The translations under genes were made by a program, and so were the position numbers. DNA of 64,000 bases from an uncultured Clostridia bacterium (GTDB taxonomy: Bacteria; Bacillota; Clostridia; Christensenellales; UBA1242): positions 50,170-114,169 of the forward strand of contig CAKVHI010000004.1 in assembly GCA_934747965.1 (NCBI GenBank), written 5' to 3'. Below the pieces are notes generated by a model that worked only from the letters and a program-made list of their open reading frames with translations, was not told where the DNA came from and searched no databases. This document shows positions 16,229-24,958 of this stretch, in pieces (within the stretch, counting starts at the first letter, position 1; each line of letters begins with the position of its first letter).

Positions 16229-17230
16229 TTAATTTTTCAAGATTTCGTCTAATAACAATGTTTTAGCATTTTCTTGAGTTAAATTTGCTTGTTGAATTAA
16301 TGCGATAGTGCAAGTTATTTTTGGATTAATCTTGCCCGAACATTTATCGTTTACTTTTGATTGAATAACAATTTCAATTAACTGACCCGATGTGATACAA
16401 CCCACATATTGGTCGTAGCTTTCGATGCCTGGGGTCTCAAAATTTGCACTATCGCTTAAAACATAAGTTTTATTATTTTTAATAACATAGGTTACTGTTC
16501 CACATACAAAATAAAAAGCAGGTTCTAAAATATTTTTTTCATCTTTTATGCCAACAAGATAATATGCTGGTTCACTGGCTTTTGCTAATTTTAAAAGTAA
16601 TGAAATTGTTATTGTTTCTCCAGGCAAAATTGTATCAGTCAATGTATATGGTAATGTGGTAAAGTAAGACCCTTCTCCACTTAAGTTAATAATGCCAAAA
16701 TTATAGCCATTTAATTTCCATTTTGCATATAGCGTAATATCGTTATCTATATTTTGTATTTTTTCAACTTTATTTTCAAAACTACTTTCAGTATACCAAC
16801 CCACAAAATCAAAATATTCTCTTGTTGGAAAATATAAGCAATATTCTTTGTTGCTTTCTATTTTAATTGGATTTAAAGGATTATTTATGCCTCCATTTAA
16901 AACATAATTAATTTTAAAACTTTTAGTCCACTTACAATAAACTCGTATATTTTTTTCTAATTTTTCTGTTCTAAATTTTAAAATATTAAACTCATTTGAA
17001 AAAGTTACATTATCATAATACCAGCCGTCAAAAATATAATTTTCTTTTATTGGATTTTCTGGAAGATTTAGTTCTTCATTTCCATTAGTTTCTATAGTTG
17101 CATAAATTGAATTATCGACAATAAAATCAATTTTATTTTTATCTTTAATAATTATCTCACAAGCACTAAATATAAAATTTAAGGGTAATAGTAAAGCAAT
17201 TACTATAAAAACAAAAATTTTTTTCTTCAT
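16229..17230 (-). CDS. Lipoprotein with InlB-type B-repeats
   Basis: Encodes 333 residues. The signal peptide ends in a lipobox (FSAC, Cys24), giving a lipid-anchored protein. Two Listeria-Bacteroides (Flg_new/InlB B-repeat) units are seen at about 55-112 and 115-172, each with the F-x-GWY core and ending Y-x-KW. The C-terminal 160 residues are beta-rich and unassigned. An AGGGGGC site precedes the ATG. Such repeats are common in surface proteins of gut Firmicutes; the binding partner is unknown. Confidence 0.8.
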   Translation of the reverse strand: MKKKIFVFIVIALLLPLNFIFSACEIIIKDKNKIDFIVDNSIYATIETNGNEELNLPENPIKENYIFDGWYYDNVTFSNEFNILKFRTEKLEKNIRVYCKWTKSFKINYVLNGGINNPLNPIKIESNKEYCLYFPTREYFDFVGWYTESSFENKVEKIQNIDNDITLYAKWKLNGYNFGIINLSGEGSYFTTLPYTLTDTILPGETITISLLLKLAKASEPAYYLVGIKDEKNILEPAFYFVCGTVTYVIKNNKTYVLSDSANFETPGIESYDQYVGCITSGQLIEIVIQSKVNDKCSGKINPKITCTIALIQQANLTQENAKTLLLDEILKN

Positions 17231-17406
17231 AATTATGCCCCCTTTTTCTAAATTTATAAATATAATATAACAAAATATGTTAAAAAGTCAACTTATTTTA
17301 CATACATTGTTATATTTTATGATTTTACGCTAAAAATAAATACATATATTGTGAATAGGTTAAGTGGTTTTTTATTCTATACTTTTAGTAAAGAAAAGGG
17401 GTAAAT

Positions 17407-17712
17407 ATGAATAAAAACGAAATAATTAATAGAATAAATATCATAAGAAATAAAGCAAACTTATCAGCACGGGCTTTATCTCAAAAAATCGAATTAAATG
17501 ACGGCTATATTAATAGATTAGAAAGCAAAAAAGACTTTCTTCCAAGTGTCGAAGTCTTACTTCAAATTATAAATACTTGTGGTGTTTCGTGCGAACAATT
17601 TTTTTATGAAAACTTTTTTGAATATGAAAACGATAAACAACTTTTAAGTCTATTTAAAACCCTTTCTAATGAAAAAAAAGAATACTTGATTAAATTTCTA
17701 ACAAGCAAATAA
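17407..17712 (+). CDS. Xre-family HTH regulator
   Basis: Encodes 101 residues. Residues about 8-62 form a Cro/CI-type helix-turn-helix (ARALSQKIELNDGYINRLESKKDFLPSVEVLLQI), followed by a short helical tail. AAGGGG lies 8 nt before the ATG. It is in the same direction as the Nudix gene 69 nt downstream. Target unknown. Confidence 0.85.
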   Translation: MNKNEIINRINIIRNKANLSARALSQKIELNDGYINRLESKKDFLPSVEVLLQIINTCGVSCEQFFYENFFEYENDKQLLSLFKTLSNEKKEYLIKFLTSK

Positions 17713-17781
17713 ATATTATCCGAACATGATTAATTATTGACAACGAATTGATTTTGAAGTAGAATAGCAAAAAGGAGTTTT

Positions 17782-18258
17782 ATGGATATAAAAATTGATA
17801 GTTTAGAAGGAAAATTTAAGTTTAGAGTTTGCGGGGTGCTAGAACACAATGGAAAATATCTGGCAGTTAAGATAAATGGCAATGATTTCTTTTGTTTGCC
17901 GGGTGGTCATGTTGAACTTGGCGAAGATACAGACCAAGCCGTATTAAGAGAAATGGAAGAAGAATTAGGATATAAAGTTGAAATCAAAAATTTAATTGCA
18001 ATCAATCAAAATTTCTTTTACACCGAAGAAGGTAAAACTTTTCACGAAATCGGCTTTTATTATGTTGTTAATGCAGTTGATGAAAGAAATGTAAACTTTA
18101 ATGATTTTGAAAGGGAAGAACTTGATAAGGGCAAAATCCAACATCTAGTTTTTAAGTGGTTTACAAAAAAGCAACTCAAAGAAATTGATTTTAGACCAAG
18201 GTTTGTTGCTGACTGTTTTGATTTGAATGCACCAAAAATTATAACAACACGTGATTAA
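17782..18258 (+). CDS. Nudix hydrolase
   Basis: Encodes 158 residues. The complete Nudix box GX5EX7REUXEEXGU is present (residues about 42-64, GGHVELGED...REMEEELGY), giving the metal-binding Glu residues for hydrolysis of a nucleoside diphosphate linked to another moiety. AAGGAG precedes the ATG. A terminator follows at once. The substrate cannot be predicted. Confidence 0.9.
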   Translation: MDIKIDSLEGKFKFRVCGVLEHNGKYLAVKINGNDFFCLPGGHVELGEDTDQAVLREMEEELGYKVEIKNLIAINQNFFYTEEGKTFHEIGFYYVVNAVDERNVNFNDFEREELDKGKIQHLVFKWFTKKQLKEIDFRPRFVADCFDLNAPKIITTRD

Positions 18259-18262
18259 ATTC

Positions 18263-18298
18263 AAAAAAAATATATTGCAAAAAGCAATATATTTTTTT
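18263..18298. terminator. Bidirectional terminator
   Basis: An 11-bp stem AAATATATTGC/GCAATATATTT with A and T runs, between convergent genes. Confidence 0.85.
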
Positions 18299-18341
18299 GT
18301 GCTTAAATAGATAAATATTTAGCTAGATGTTGCAAGTTTCA

Positions 18342-19034
18342 TTACTTCACTTCACTTAAATATGCTGTGAAATTTATAGATAATTTTGTTTTTATAACTA
18401 TTCCGTTGTCTATATCTTTTGTTGCGGTGTTATCGTTTATTACTTTACTTGTTGGGATTATTATACTACATGAAGTGTAACTACTAAATTCGTTAAGATT
18501 AATAACAACACAATTACTTGTGTCAACATTATTTATTTTTGTTGGCATAACTTCTTCAAAAAATCCGATAACTTTGTTGGATGAATCAAGAATGTCGTAA
18601 TAAGAATATGTTTCATCTGGTTTTAAGGGGTAATCTGTTCCATTAATATTTATAGTCAAATCTTCTTTTTTGCCAACTTTAACATTAATTATGTTCTTAA
18701 ATGTTTTGTCTAATGTGCTTTTTGCTAAAGATTCAATGTATGTGATTAATTCGCTTTCAGACATGTTTTTGGCACTTGACATATCAAATGATTCACCGTT
18801 TACTTCAGCATTTTTAAAATCAAGATTATTTTTTTTAAATTCATCTTTTAACAAGTCAATTATTTTTGACCCACCGGGAGCATAGCTATCCCATTGATTT
18901 ACAACAACACCTTGATAGGCAAATTTTTTTTCCCAAGCATATTTAGTTGTGTTGCCACAAGCACTAAGAAGCAACAAACAAGGAATTAAGCCAATAAGCA
19001 AAAAACACACAAAACTTTTTCTCAAAATTTTCAT
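18342..19034 (-). CDS. Hypothetical lipoprotein
   Basis: Encodes 230 residues from the ATG at 19034, which follows GGAGG; an upstream in-frame start would put 21 extra residues before the signal peptide and is rejected. The lipobox is LSAC with Cys26. The mature part is polar and beta-rich with no known motif. The gene is convergent with the Nudix gene. Confidence 0.7.
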   Translation of the reverse strand: MKILRKSFVCFLLIGLIPCLLLLSACGNTTKYAWEKKFAYQGVVVNQWDSYAPGGSKIIDLLKDEFKKNNLDFKNAEVNGESFDMSSAKNMSESELITYIESLAKSTLDKTFKNIINVKVGKKEDLTININGTDYPLKPDETYSYYDILDSSNKVIGFFEEVMPTKINNVDTSNCVVINLNEFSSYTSCSIIIPTSKVINDNTATKDIDNGIVIKTKLSINFTAYLSEVK

Positions 19035-19210
19035 AAAACCTCCAAAATTTGTTTTAATTATTTTAGCATATAGTTTAAAAAACACAAAATATTTCAATTA
19101 ATTTGCTTAGTTAAATTAAAATTTTTTTAAAATATAATTTAATTTGTATTGTTTTATTCGACAAAAAAACATTATATTTGAAGAAAATTGATATTTTTGT
19201 TTTAATTTGC

Positions 19211-19239
19211 TTGCAGTTTTTTTTAAATTGTGGTAACTT
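19211..19239 (+). promoter_or_regulatory. Promoter placing the start codon at +1 (weak match)
   Basis: TTGCAG and TAACTT, 17-nt spacer, followed by 6 nt and a GTG start. No Shine-Dalgarno. Same geometry as the ATG leaderless promoters in this window, but poorer boxes. Confidence 0.4.
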
Positions 19240-19245
19240 TTTTAA

Positions 19246-20040
19246 GTGAAAAAAAATAAAGAGCAAAAAGTTGCAATCATATCGGGGGCACGAAGTGGAA
19301 TAGGCCTTGCAACAAGTAAATATCTTTTGTCTAAGGGCATAAAAGTTTATGGCATAAGTTTGCATGAAGATGATTTGGGCTTTCATATTTACGCAGGCGA
19401 TGTTAACGATGAAAGCAGGATGATTGAAATTTTTGAAGATGTTTTTAGAAAAGAAGGTCATATCGACATTGTTATTAATAATGCAGGTATTGGTATTTCT
19501 GGTGCTGTTGAAAACACTACTAAAGACAGAATTGAAAAAATTTTTAATACAAACATAATATCTATTGTGGATATTTGCAAAATTGCTATTCCTTATTTAA
19601 GGAAATCTAAAGGCAAAATTATAAACACAAGCTCGGTTGCGGCATCTGCTGCAATTTCGTTTCAGGCTTGCTATAGTGCAACAAAAGCGGCTTTAGAGAG
19701 TTTTTCAATCGCACTTTCTAAGGAAGTAAGGTCGTGGGGCATAAAAATTTGTTGTGTCCGTCCGGGTGATACAAAAACAGGTTTCACTGATGCAAGACTA
19801 AAAAATGAAAAAGATAACCCTCTTTATGGCGACCTTGTGAAAAAGAAAACCGAAAAAATGGAAAAATATGAACGCCAAGGGGCAGACCCTTTATGCGTTT
19901 CTAAAGTTATGTATAAATGCATAAAACGAAAGAACCCACCACTTGTTTGCTCTGTTGGGTTTGCAAACAAACTGGTTTCAGGTTTAATTAAAATTTTGCC
20001 AACAAGGTGGTCAAATTATTTGATTTATAAGTTTTATTAA
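19246..20040 (+). CDS. Short-chain dehydrogenase/reductase
   Basis: Encodes 264 residues. The Rossmann NAD(P) motif is SGARSGIG (residues ~12-19), NNAGI follows near 81, the catalytic Ser is in NTSSVAA and the Tyr/Lys pair in YSATKAAL. The start is GTG with no ribosome site. The next gene, 36 nt on, is an alpha-oxoamine synthase of serine palmitoyltransferase-like type, so this SDR could reduce the 3-keto product of that enzyme (a 3-ketosphinganine reductase role). That pairing is inference; SDRs are too diverse to assign by sequence alone. Confidence 0.85.
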   Translation: MKKNKEQKVAIISGARSGIGLATSKYLLSKGIKVYGISLHEDDLGFHIYAGDVNDESRMIEIFEDVFRKEGHIDIVINNAGIGISGAVENTTKDRIEKIFNTNIISIVDICKIAIPYLRKSKGKIINTSSVAASAAISFQACYSATKAALESFSIALSKEVRSWGIKICCVRPGDTKTGFTDARLKNEKDNPLYGDLVKKKTEKMEKYERQGADPLCVSKVMYKCIKRKNPPLVCSVGFANKLVSGLIKILPTRWSNYLIYKFY

Positions 20041-20076
20041 ACTATAAGAAAAAATACAATATAAAAGGTGATTAAA

Positions 20077-21258
20077 ATGGATTTATTTGAAAAGGTTGAA
20101 AAAGAACAAATGTATGACATTGTGAAAAAGGCGGATTTGTATCCTTATTTTCATGAACTTACTAGCGGACAAGATACTGTTGTTGAAATGGAAAATCATC
20201 CAACAATAATGATTGGGTCAAACAATTATTTGGGTTTAACAAGCGATGAGCGAGTTATTAATGCGGGGCTTGAAGCATTAAAAAAATATGGAAGTGGATG
20301 CTCTGGGTCAAGATTTTTAAATGGTACGCTTGATATTCATGTAAAACTTGAGCAAGAACTAGCCGAATTTTTACATAAAGAAGCCGTTGTTACTTTTTCT
20401 ACGGGTTTTCAAAGTAATTTGGGAATTATATCTGCAATTTGTGGAAGAAACGATGTTGTTCTTTGTGATAAAGAAAATCATGCAAGCATTTATGATGCAA
20501 TAAAATTAAGTTATGCAAAGATGATTAGATATGAGCATAATGATATGCAAGATTTGGAAAACAAACTTAAAGAAATTCCTGCAGATAAAGGAATTTTGAT
20601 TGTAACTGATGGTGTCTTCAGCATGAGTGGAGAAATCTGTAATTTGCCTAAACTTGTTGAATTAAAACACGAATACGGCGCAAGAATTATGGTTGATGAT
20701 GCACACGGTCTTGGCGTTTTAGGTAAATGTGGAAGAGGAACAGGTGAGTATTATAATCTTGAAGATGAAGTTGATATCATAATGGGCACTTTCTCAAAAT
20801 CTCTTGCAAGTTTGGGTGGCTATATGGCTTCTTCTCAAAGAGTTGTAGACTATGTTAAACACACATCTCGTCCTTACATTTTTAGCGCCTCAATCACACC
20901 AGCTAGTGTTGCTTGTGCGCGTGAATCTTTAAGAATTTTAAGGGAAAACCCACAAAGAGTTAAAGACCTTGCAGATATTTCTGAATACATGCGTGAAAAA
21001 TTGCGTGGTTATGGTGTTAAAATTATTGAAGCAACAACTCCAATTATTCCAATCTACACATATGATGACAAAAAAACTTTTTTGGCTTGCAAAAAGTTGT
21101 TAGAAAAAGGTGTTTATGTTAATCCTGTTGTTTCGCCAGCAACACCTGTAGGTCAAGCACTTTTAAGAACTTCATATACTGCTACTCACACAAAAGAGCA
21201 AATGGATAAGGCTTCGAAAGCAATAAAAGAAGTTTTGGAAGAACTTGAAATAATATAA
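20077..21258 (+). CDS. Alpha-oxoamine synthase, serine palmitoyltransferase-like
   Basis: Encodes 393 residues from the ATG at 20077 after AAAAGG. A PLP enzyme of the KBL/BioF/ALAS/SPT family that condenses an amino acid with an acyl-CoA and releases CO2. The PLP Lys is K241 in GTFSKSLASLGG, with DDAHGLG upstream. The blocks GSNNYLGLT, GSGCSGSRFLNGTLDIH, SASITPASVA and NPVVSPATP match what I recall of bacterial serine palmitoyltransferases better than 2-amino-3-ketobutyrate ligase, which has G-K-A at the Lys loop. Paired with an SDR upstream. A sphingoid or related amino-lipid product is possible. Confidence 0.8.
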   Translation: MDLFEKVEKEQMYDIVKKADLYPYFHELTSGQDTVVEMENHPTIMIGSNNYLGLTSDERVINAGLEALKKYGSGCSGSRFLNGTLDIHVKLEQELAEFLHKEAVVTFSTGFQSNLGIISAICGRNDVVLCDKENHASIYDAIKLSYAKMIRYEHNDMQDLENKLKEIPADKGILIVTDGVFSMSGEICNLPKLVELKHEYGARIMVDDAHGLGVLGKCGRGTGEYYNLEDEVDIIMGTFSKSLASLGGYMASSQRVVDYVKHTSRPYIFSASITPASVACARESLRILRENPQRVKDLADISEYMREKLRGYGVKIIEATTPIIPIYTYDDKKTFLACKKLLEKGVYVNPVVSPATPVGQALLRTSYTATHTKEQMDKASKAIKEVLEELEII

Positions 21259-21274
21259 CTAATCTTATTTTATA

Positions 21275-21312
21275 AAAACTAATCTTTTATATTTGAAAGG
21301 ATTAGTTTTTTT
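21275..21312 (+). terminator. Intrinsic terminator
   Basis: A long AAAACTAATC/GATTAGTTTT stem ending in a T run, after the alpha-oxoamine synthase gene. Confidence 0.8.
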
Positions 21313-21398
21313 ATTCACCATAACCATAAAGATTAAGTTGTACAAGCAAAATTCGACAATTTGTTTCATATATTTACACATAGGAGAAATGTGAATAT

Positions 21399-22106
21399 AT
21401 GATTACAGAAACTTTTATAAATTTTTTAAATAGGGTTATGTGCTTTACTTCTTTCGTTCAAAAAAGTAGTGGGTTTCCAGACCCGTTATCAAGTGAAGAA
21501 GAACTTGAATGTATTACGAAATTTAAAAATGAAGGCGACTTGGAAGCAAAAAATCGGTTAATTTATCATAACTTGCGTTTGGTTGCTCATATCGTTAAAA
21601 AATATAACACAGCAGGCGAGGCGGATGATTTAATAAGCGTTGGAACAATAGGGCTTATTAAGGCTATAAATACATATCAATTAAACAAAGGAACACAACT
21701 CTCTACTTATGCTGCACGATGCATTGAAAATGAAATTTTAATGCTTTTAAGGCTAAATAAGAAGCATAATGGGGTTTATTCGCTAGAAGAAAGTTTAGGT
21801 CAAGATAAAGACGGCAATGAAATTACTCTTCAAGATGTTATTGGAAATGATGTTGATGAATTGGCACAAACGGTTGAAACAAAAATTTTGACAGAAGATT
21901 TGTTGAAAATTTTGAAAGATAATTTAACAGAAAGAGAATATCAAATAATTTGTATGCGTTTTGGTGTTAACGGCTTGCCAGCACTAACACAAATTGAAGT
22001 TGCCAAAAAACTTGGAATTAGCCGAAGTTATATTTCAAGGTTAGAGAATAAGGCGATAAGTGAAATTAAACAAAAACTTAAAGATAGTGATTTTTATATT
22101 GACTAA
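21399..22106 (+). CDS. sigK: Sporulation sigma factor SigK
   Basis: Encodes 235 residues. Region 2 (RLVAHIVKKYNTAGEADDLISVGTIGLIKAI...STYAARCIENEIL) and region 4 (TQIEVAKKLGISRSYISRLENKA) match SigK, the late mother-cell sigma factor. The first ~20 residues are hydrophobic, like the pro-sequence that is removed from pro-SigK. The gene is uninterrupted, with no skin-type element. AGGAGA precedes the ATG. A CATATATT sequence near 21366 resembles a SigE/SigK-type -10, but the -35 is unclear. Confidence 0.93.
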   Translation: MITETFINFLNRVMCFTSFVQKSSGFPDPLSSEEELECITKFKNEGDLEAKNRLIYHNLRLVAHIVKKYNTAGEADDLISVGTIGLIKAINTYQLNKGTQLSTYAARCIENEILMLLRLNKKHNGVYSLEESLGQDKDGNEITLQDVIGNDVDELAQTVETKILTEDLLKILKDNLTEREYQIICMRFGVNGLPALTQIEVAKKLGISRSYISRLENKAISEIKQKLKDSDFYID

Positions 22107-22289
22107 AATTATTTGAATTGAAAAATGCGTAAAATTTAAAAACTGTATGAAATGAAACGATAGCGGGTTATTTTCAAAAATTATTGATTTCTTATTAATT
22201 TAAAAATGTTAAATCGAACATAGGCAAATTAAAACTAAAATATTTACAAAAAAGAATGGATACAAAATGGCTTTTATAATAATTGAATT

Positions 22290-23048
22290 CTAATTTTTTT
22301 GTGAATAATTGTATAATTGCTTAATAAATTCAATAAATTCACTCTTATTTAGTTTTTTATCTCTTGGAGGAAAACATTCAAGGCAATTAGATATTCCGTT
22401 TATCTTTTCTAACTTTTTAATAAAATATTTACAATCTATCTCTCCATTATTTAAAGGTTGATGTGTATCTTTTCCATAGTTATTGTGCAAATGACTGCAT
22501 TTAATTAAAGATTTATATTTTTCGAACAATGAATATTCATTGTCATAACAATGGGCGTGTCCAAGGTCGTAGCATATCGCAACATTTTTTAATTTTAGGG
22601 ATAATAATTTATCTAAATTATAATTATTCCTAACATTTTCTATGCATAAATACACATTTTTATTGTCAAAAGAATGCATCATGTTTGCAAACTTTTTTAA
22701 TTGAGATTGTGATAACTTGGGAGGGGTATCTCCACTTGAAGCATGAGTAACCACAAAAGGAATATTAAAATTAATTGCCTTGTTAAGTCTGTTTGACACA
22801 TAAGTAAAGTATTCATCGGTGTCAGAATTACATATCAGGTTTGAATTTCTATAATCAAGATGAACTTGTTTGACAGAAAGCCCTATTTTTTTACAATAGT
22901 AAATAATGTTTTCGTAAGATTCGTTTTTTTTGTTAAAATCATCGTCCAAATATAAGGCGACTTCAGTAAATCCAATAGATTTATATATTTTTAATCTAGT
23001 TTTATAATTCAAGTTATTACATTCATTTAAATCGTAAATACCTAACAT
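22290..23048 (-). CDS. TIM-barrel isomerase/AP-endonuclease family protein
   Basis: Encodes 252 residues in the xylose isomerase-like TIM-barrel superfamily: SIGFTEVALYLDDDF at the first strands, VTHASSG, LCIENVRNN, CYDLGHAHCYD and HLHNNYGKDTHQPLNNGEIDC carry the Glu/His/Asp metal ligands expected of sugar phosphate isomerases/epimerases. AAGGAG lies before the ATG. It stands alone, and the substrate is unknown. Confidence 0.8.
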   Translation of the reverse strand: MLGIYDLNECNNLNYKTRLKIYKSIGFTEVALYLDDDFNKKNESYENIIYYCKKIGLSVKQVHLDYRNSNLICNSDTDEYFTYVSNRLNKAINFNIPFVVTHASSGDTPPKLSQSQLKKFANMMHSFDNKNVYLCIENVRNNYNLDKLLSLKLKNVAICYDLGHAHCYDNEYSLFEKYKSLIKCSHLHNNYGKDTHQPLNNGEIDCKYFIKKLEKINGISNCLECFPPRDKKLNKSEFIEFIKQLYNYSQKN

Positions 23049-23166
23049 GCCTTACTCCTTATTTACTTAAACAAATAGCCAAGTTATCAATAAAAAGAAT
23101 ATACTTCTCAAATAATATATCAGTTATTTTTTAGCAATTTCAATATATAGTATTAAATGTTTAAAA

Positions 23167-23625
23167 TTGTTATATTTTTATTCTAACACAAATTGTGTGA
23201 TTTGTGTTAATTTATTGCAAATTTATACAAAAAGTATTGTAATTCTTTATATTCTTGGGTTTTTAGCCTTAAGGGCTGAGGATGGCTCTGGATTTATATG
23301 GCTAGTAGCCATAGCAGGGGCAAGCGGGGCGATTTTTACGGGTCTAGTAATTGGCTTTATGGGAGATGAACTTGAAGGAGATATTGTTATAAAAGGAAAT
23401 ACCGTTCTTTCAACAGTAAAAACCCCAGGATATTTGAAAAGAAGAATGATAGTGTGCTTTATTGATGCAGTTACATGTTGTTTTTCTGGAATTATTAATG
23501 TTTACATTTCTTTTTCTGCTTTAAACTTAGGGGCATTTATTCTATCAATCATTGTTTCAGTAATTTTTCTTCTTGTTGCATTGGCTTCGAAAGGCGACAA
23601 AAAAAAGATGAACAATCAAAGATAA
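23167..23625 (+). CDS. Hypothetical membrane protein, start uncertain
   Basis: Up to 152 residues from a TTG with no ribosome site. Hydrophobic segments lie at about 23-40, 45-65, 94-112 and 120-142, and a cytoplasmic loop carries KTPGYLKRR. An ATG at 23157 in another frame gives only nine codons (MFKIVIFLF), so a frameshift or truncation at the 5' end is possible. The downstream 180 bp are plain AT-rich spacer. Confidence 0.5.
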   Translation: MLYFYSNTNCVICVNLLQIYTKSIVILYILGFLALRAEDGSGFIWLVAIAGASGAIFTGLVIGFMGDELEGDIVIKGNTVLSTVKTPGYLKRRMIVCFIDAVTCCFSGIINVYISFSALNLGAFILSIIVSVIFLLVALASKGDKKKMNNQR

Positions 23626-23722
23626 TAAAAAATAAATAAATAAAATATGTCAAAAAGTAAAAATAAGCAAAAAAATGCTAAAAATAATTAGAAAATAAAT
23701 TTAGCAAATTGGTAGAAAATTC

Positions 23723-23754
23723 AAAAAATGCGAGTTTAAAAACTCACATTTTTT
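23723..23754. terminator. murG terminator
   Basis: Imperfect AAATGCGAGTTT/AAACTCACATTT stem with A and T runs; serves murG on the minus strand. Confidence 0.75.
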
Positions 23755-23806
23755 ATAACTAATTTTTAAATTATTTATCATGATAATTAATTTATGTTTA
23801 TTTAAA

Positions 23807-24844
23807 TTAATCTTCAAGTAGCAATTTGGCAATTTTTTTGTTTGCAAGTTTTGTGTTACTATTTTTCATGTTATCAATGTATTTTTGCTTATTGTTTAAA
23901 ACATCATTTATTGCTTTTGTTAAAGAATAAACAGACAAATCTTCTTCAAAAATTACCTTTGAATAACCCTTTTGTTTAAAATAATTTGCATTCAAAATTT
24001 GGTCGCCTCGGCTTGCCTTTTTTGATAGTGGGATTAAAATATTTGGCTTGTTTAGGGCTAAAATTTCGTTTATAACATTACTGCCTGCTCTTGATATTAT
24101 TATGTCCGAAAGTGCATATAAATCTTCAATATTGTTTGTAAATTCAATTTGTACATAGTTTTTGTTTGTGGCTAGGGTATTAATGTTGCCTTTTCCAACC
24201 AAATGGATGATATTAAAATCTTTTAATTTATTTAAACTTTTAAAAACAGTTTCATTTATAGTTTTGCTTCCCAAACTCCCACCAACAATCAATATTGTGG
24301 GGTTTGATTGAAAGTTTTTAAACAATTTTTTTGCGTTTTCTTTTTTCCCATTAAAAATTTGTTTTCGTATAGGACTTCCAGTAAAAATTCCGTTTTTAAG
24401 ACCTTTGGCTGTGCTTTCAAAACTTGTTAATATATAGTAACTTTTGTTTTTGCAAAGTTTGTTTGCAAGTCCCATTGTCATGTCGCTTTCGTGTGAAACC
24501 ACTTTAATTTTAAGTTTCTTTGCAGCAATAACAACCGGAAGTCCTACATAACCACCTTTGTTGAAAACAACATCTGGTTTTAGTTTTTTTAAAATCTTTT
24601 TGCTTTGTTTTATGGCCTTTAAAAGTTTGAATGGAATTAAAAAGTTAGAGAAACTTAAACTCCTTTTAAGTTTTGTTGATGTGATTTCATAAAATGGAAT
24701 TTTTGTTTTGGATATAATCTGTTTTTCGATTCCATTGCTTCCTATATAATAAAATTGTGCTTTGTTGTTTAATTCTTCCATTATTGCCAAATTTGGCATA
24801 ACATGGCCCGCCGTTCCACCACCTGTAAAAACTATTTTTTTCAT
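23807..24844 (-). CDS. murG: UDP-GlcNAc:lipid I N-acetylglucosaminyltransferase
   Basis: Transfers GlcNAc to undecaprenyl-PP-MurNAc-pentapeptide, the last cytoplasmic step of peptidoglycan precursor synthesis, on the inner face of the membrane. 345 residues, normal for GT28 MurG. The start MKKIVFTGGGTAGHV holds the G-loop, a second glycine loop is VGGSLGSKTIN near 185, and the donor-site Glu region is SRAGSNVINEILALNKPNILIPL. GAGG precedes the ATG. Not in a dcw cluster here. Confidence 0.95.
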   Translation of the reverse strand: MKKIVFTGGGTAGHVMPNLAIMEELNNKAQFYYIGSNGIEKQIISKTKIPFYEITSTKLKRSLSFSNFLIPFKLLKAIKQSKKILKKLKPDVVFNKGGYVGLPVVIAAKKLKIKVVSHESDMTMGLANKLCKNKSYYILTSFESTAKGLKNGIFTGSPIRKQIFNGKKENAKKLFKNFQSNPTILIVGGSLGSKTINETVFKSLNKLKDFNIIHLVGKGNINTLATNKNYVQIEFTNNIEDLYALSDIIISRAGSNVINEILALNKPNILIPLSKKASRGDQILNANYFKQKGYSKVIFEEDLSVYSLTKAINDVLNNKQKYIDNMKNSNTKLANKKIAKLLLED

Positions 24845-24923
24845 CTTCTACCTCAATTATATTTTATGCCCAAAACATTGTTTTTATAATTTGGTTAAAA
24901 ATATTATTTTAAAAAAATTTGCA

Positions 24924-24952
24924 TTGACAAGGTTTTGTTTTAATTATATAAT
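24924..24952 (+). promoter_or_regulatory. Consensus promoter giving a leaderless start
   Basis: TTGACA, 17-nt spacer, TATAAT, then 6 nt and the ATG at 24959. Transcription should begin at or next to the A of ATG. Confidence 0.8.
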
Positions 24953-24958
24953 ATTATT

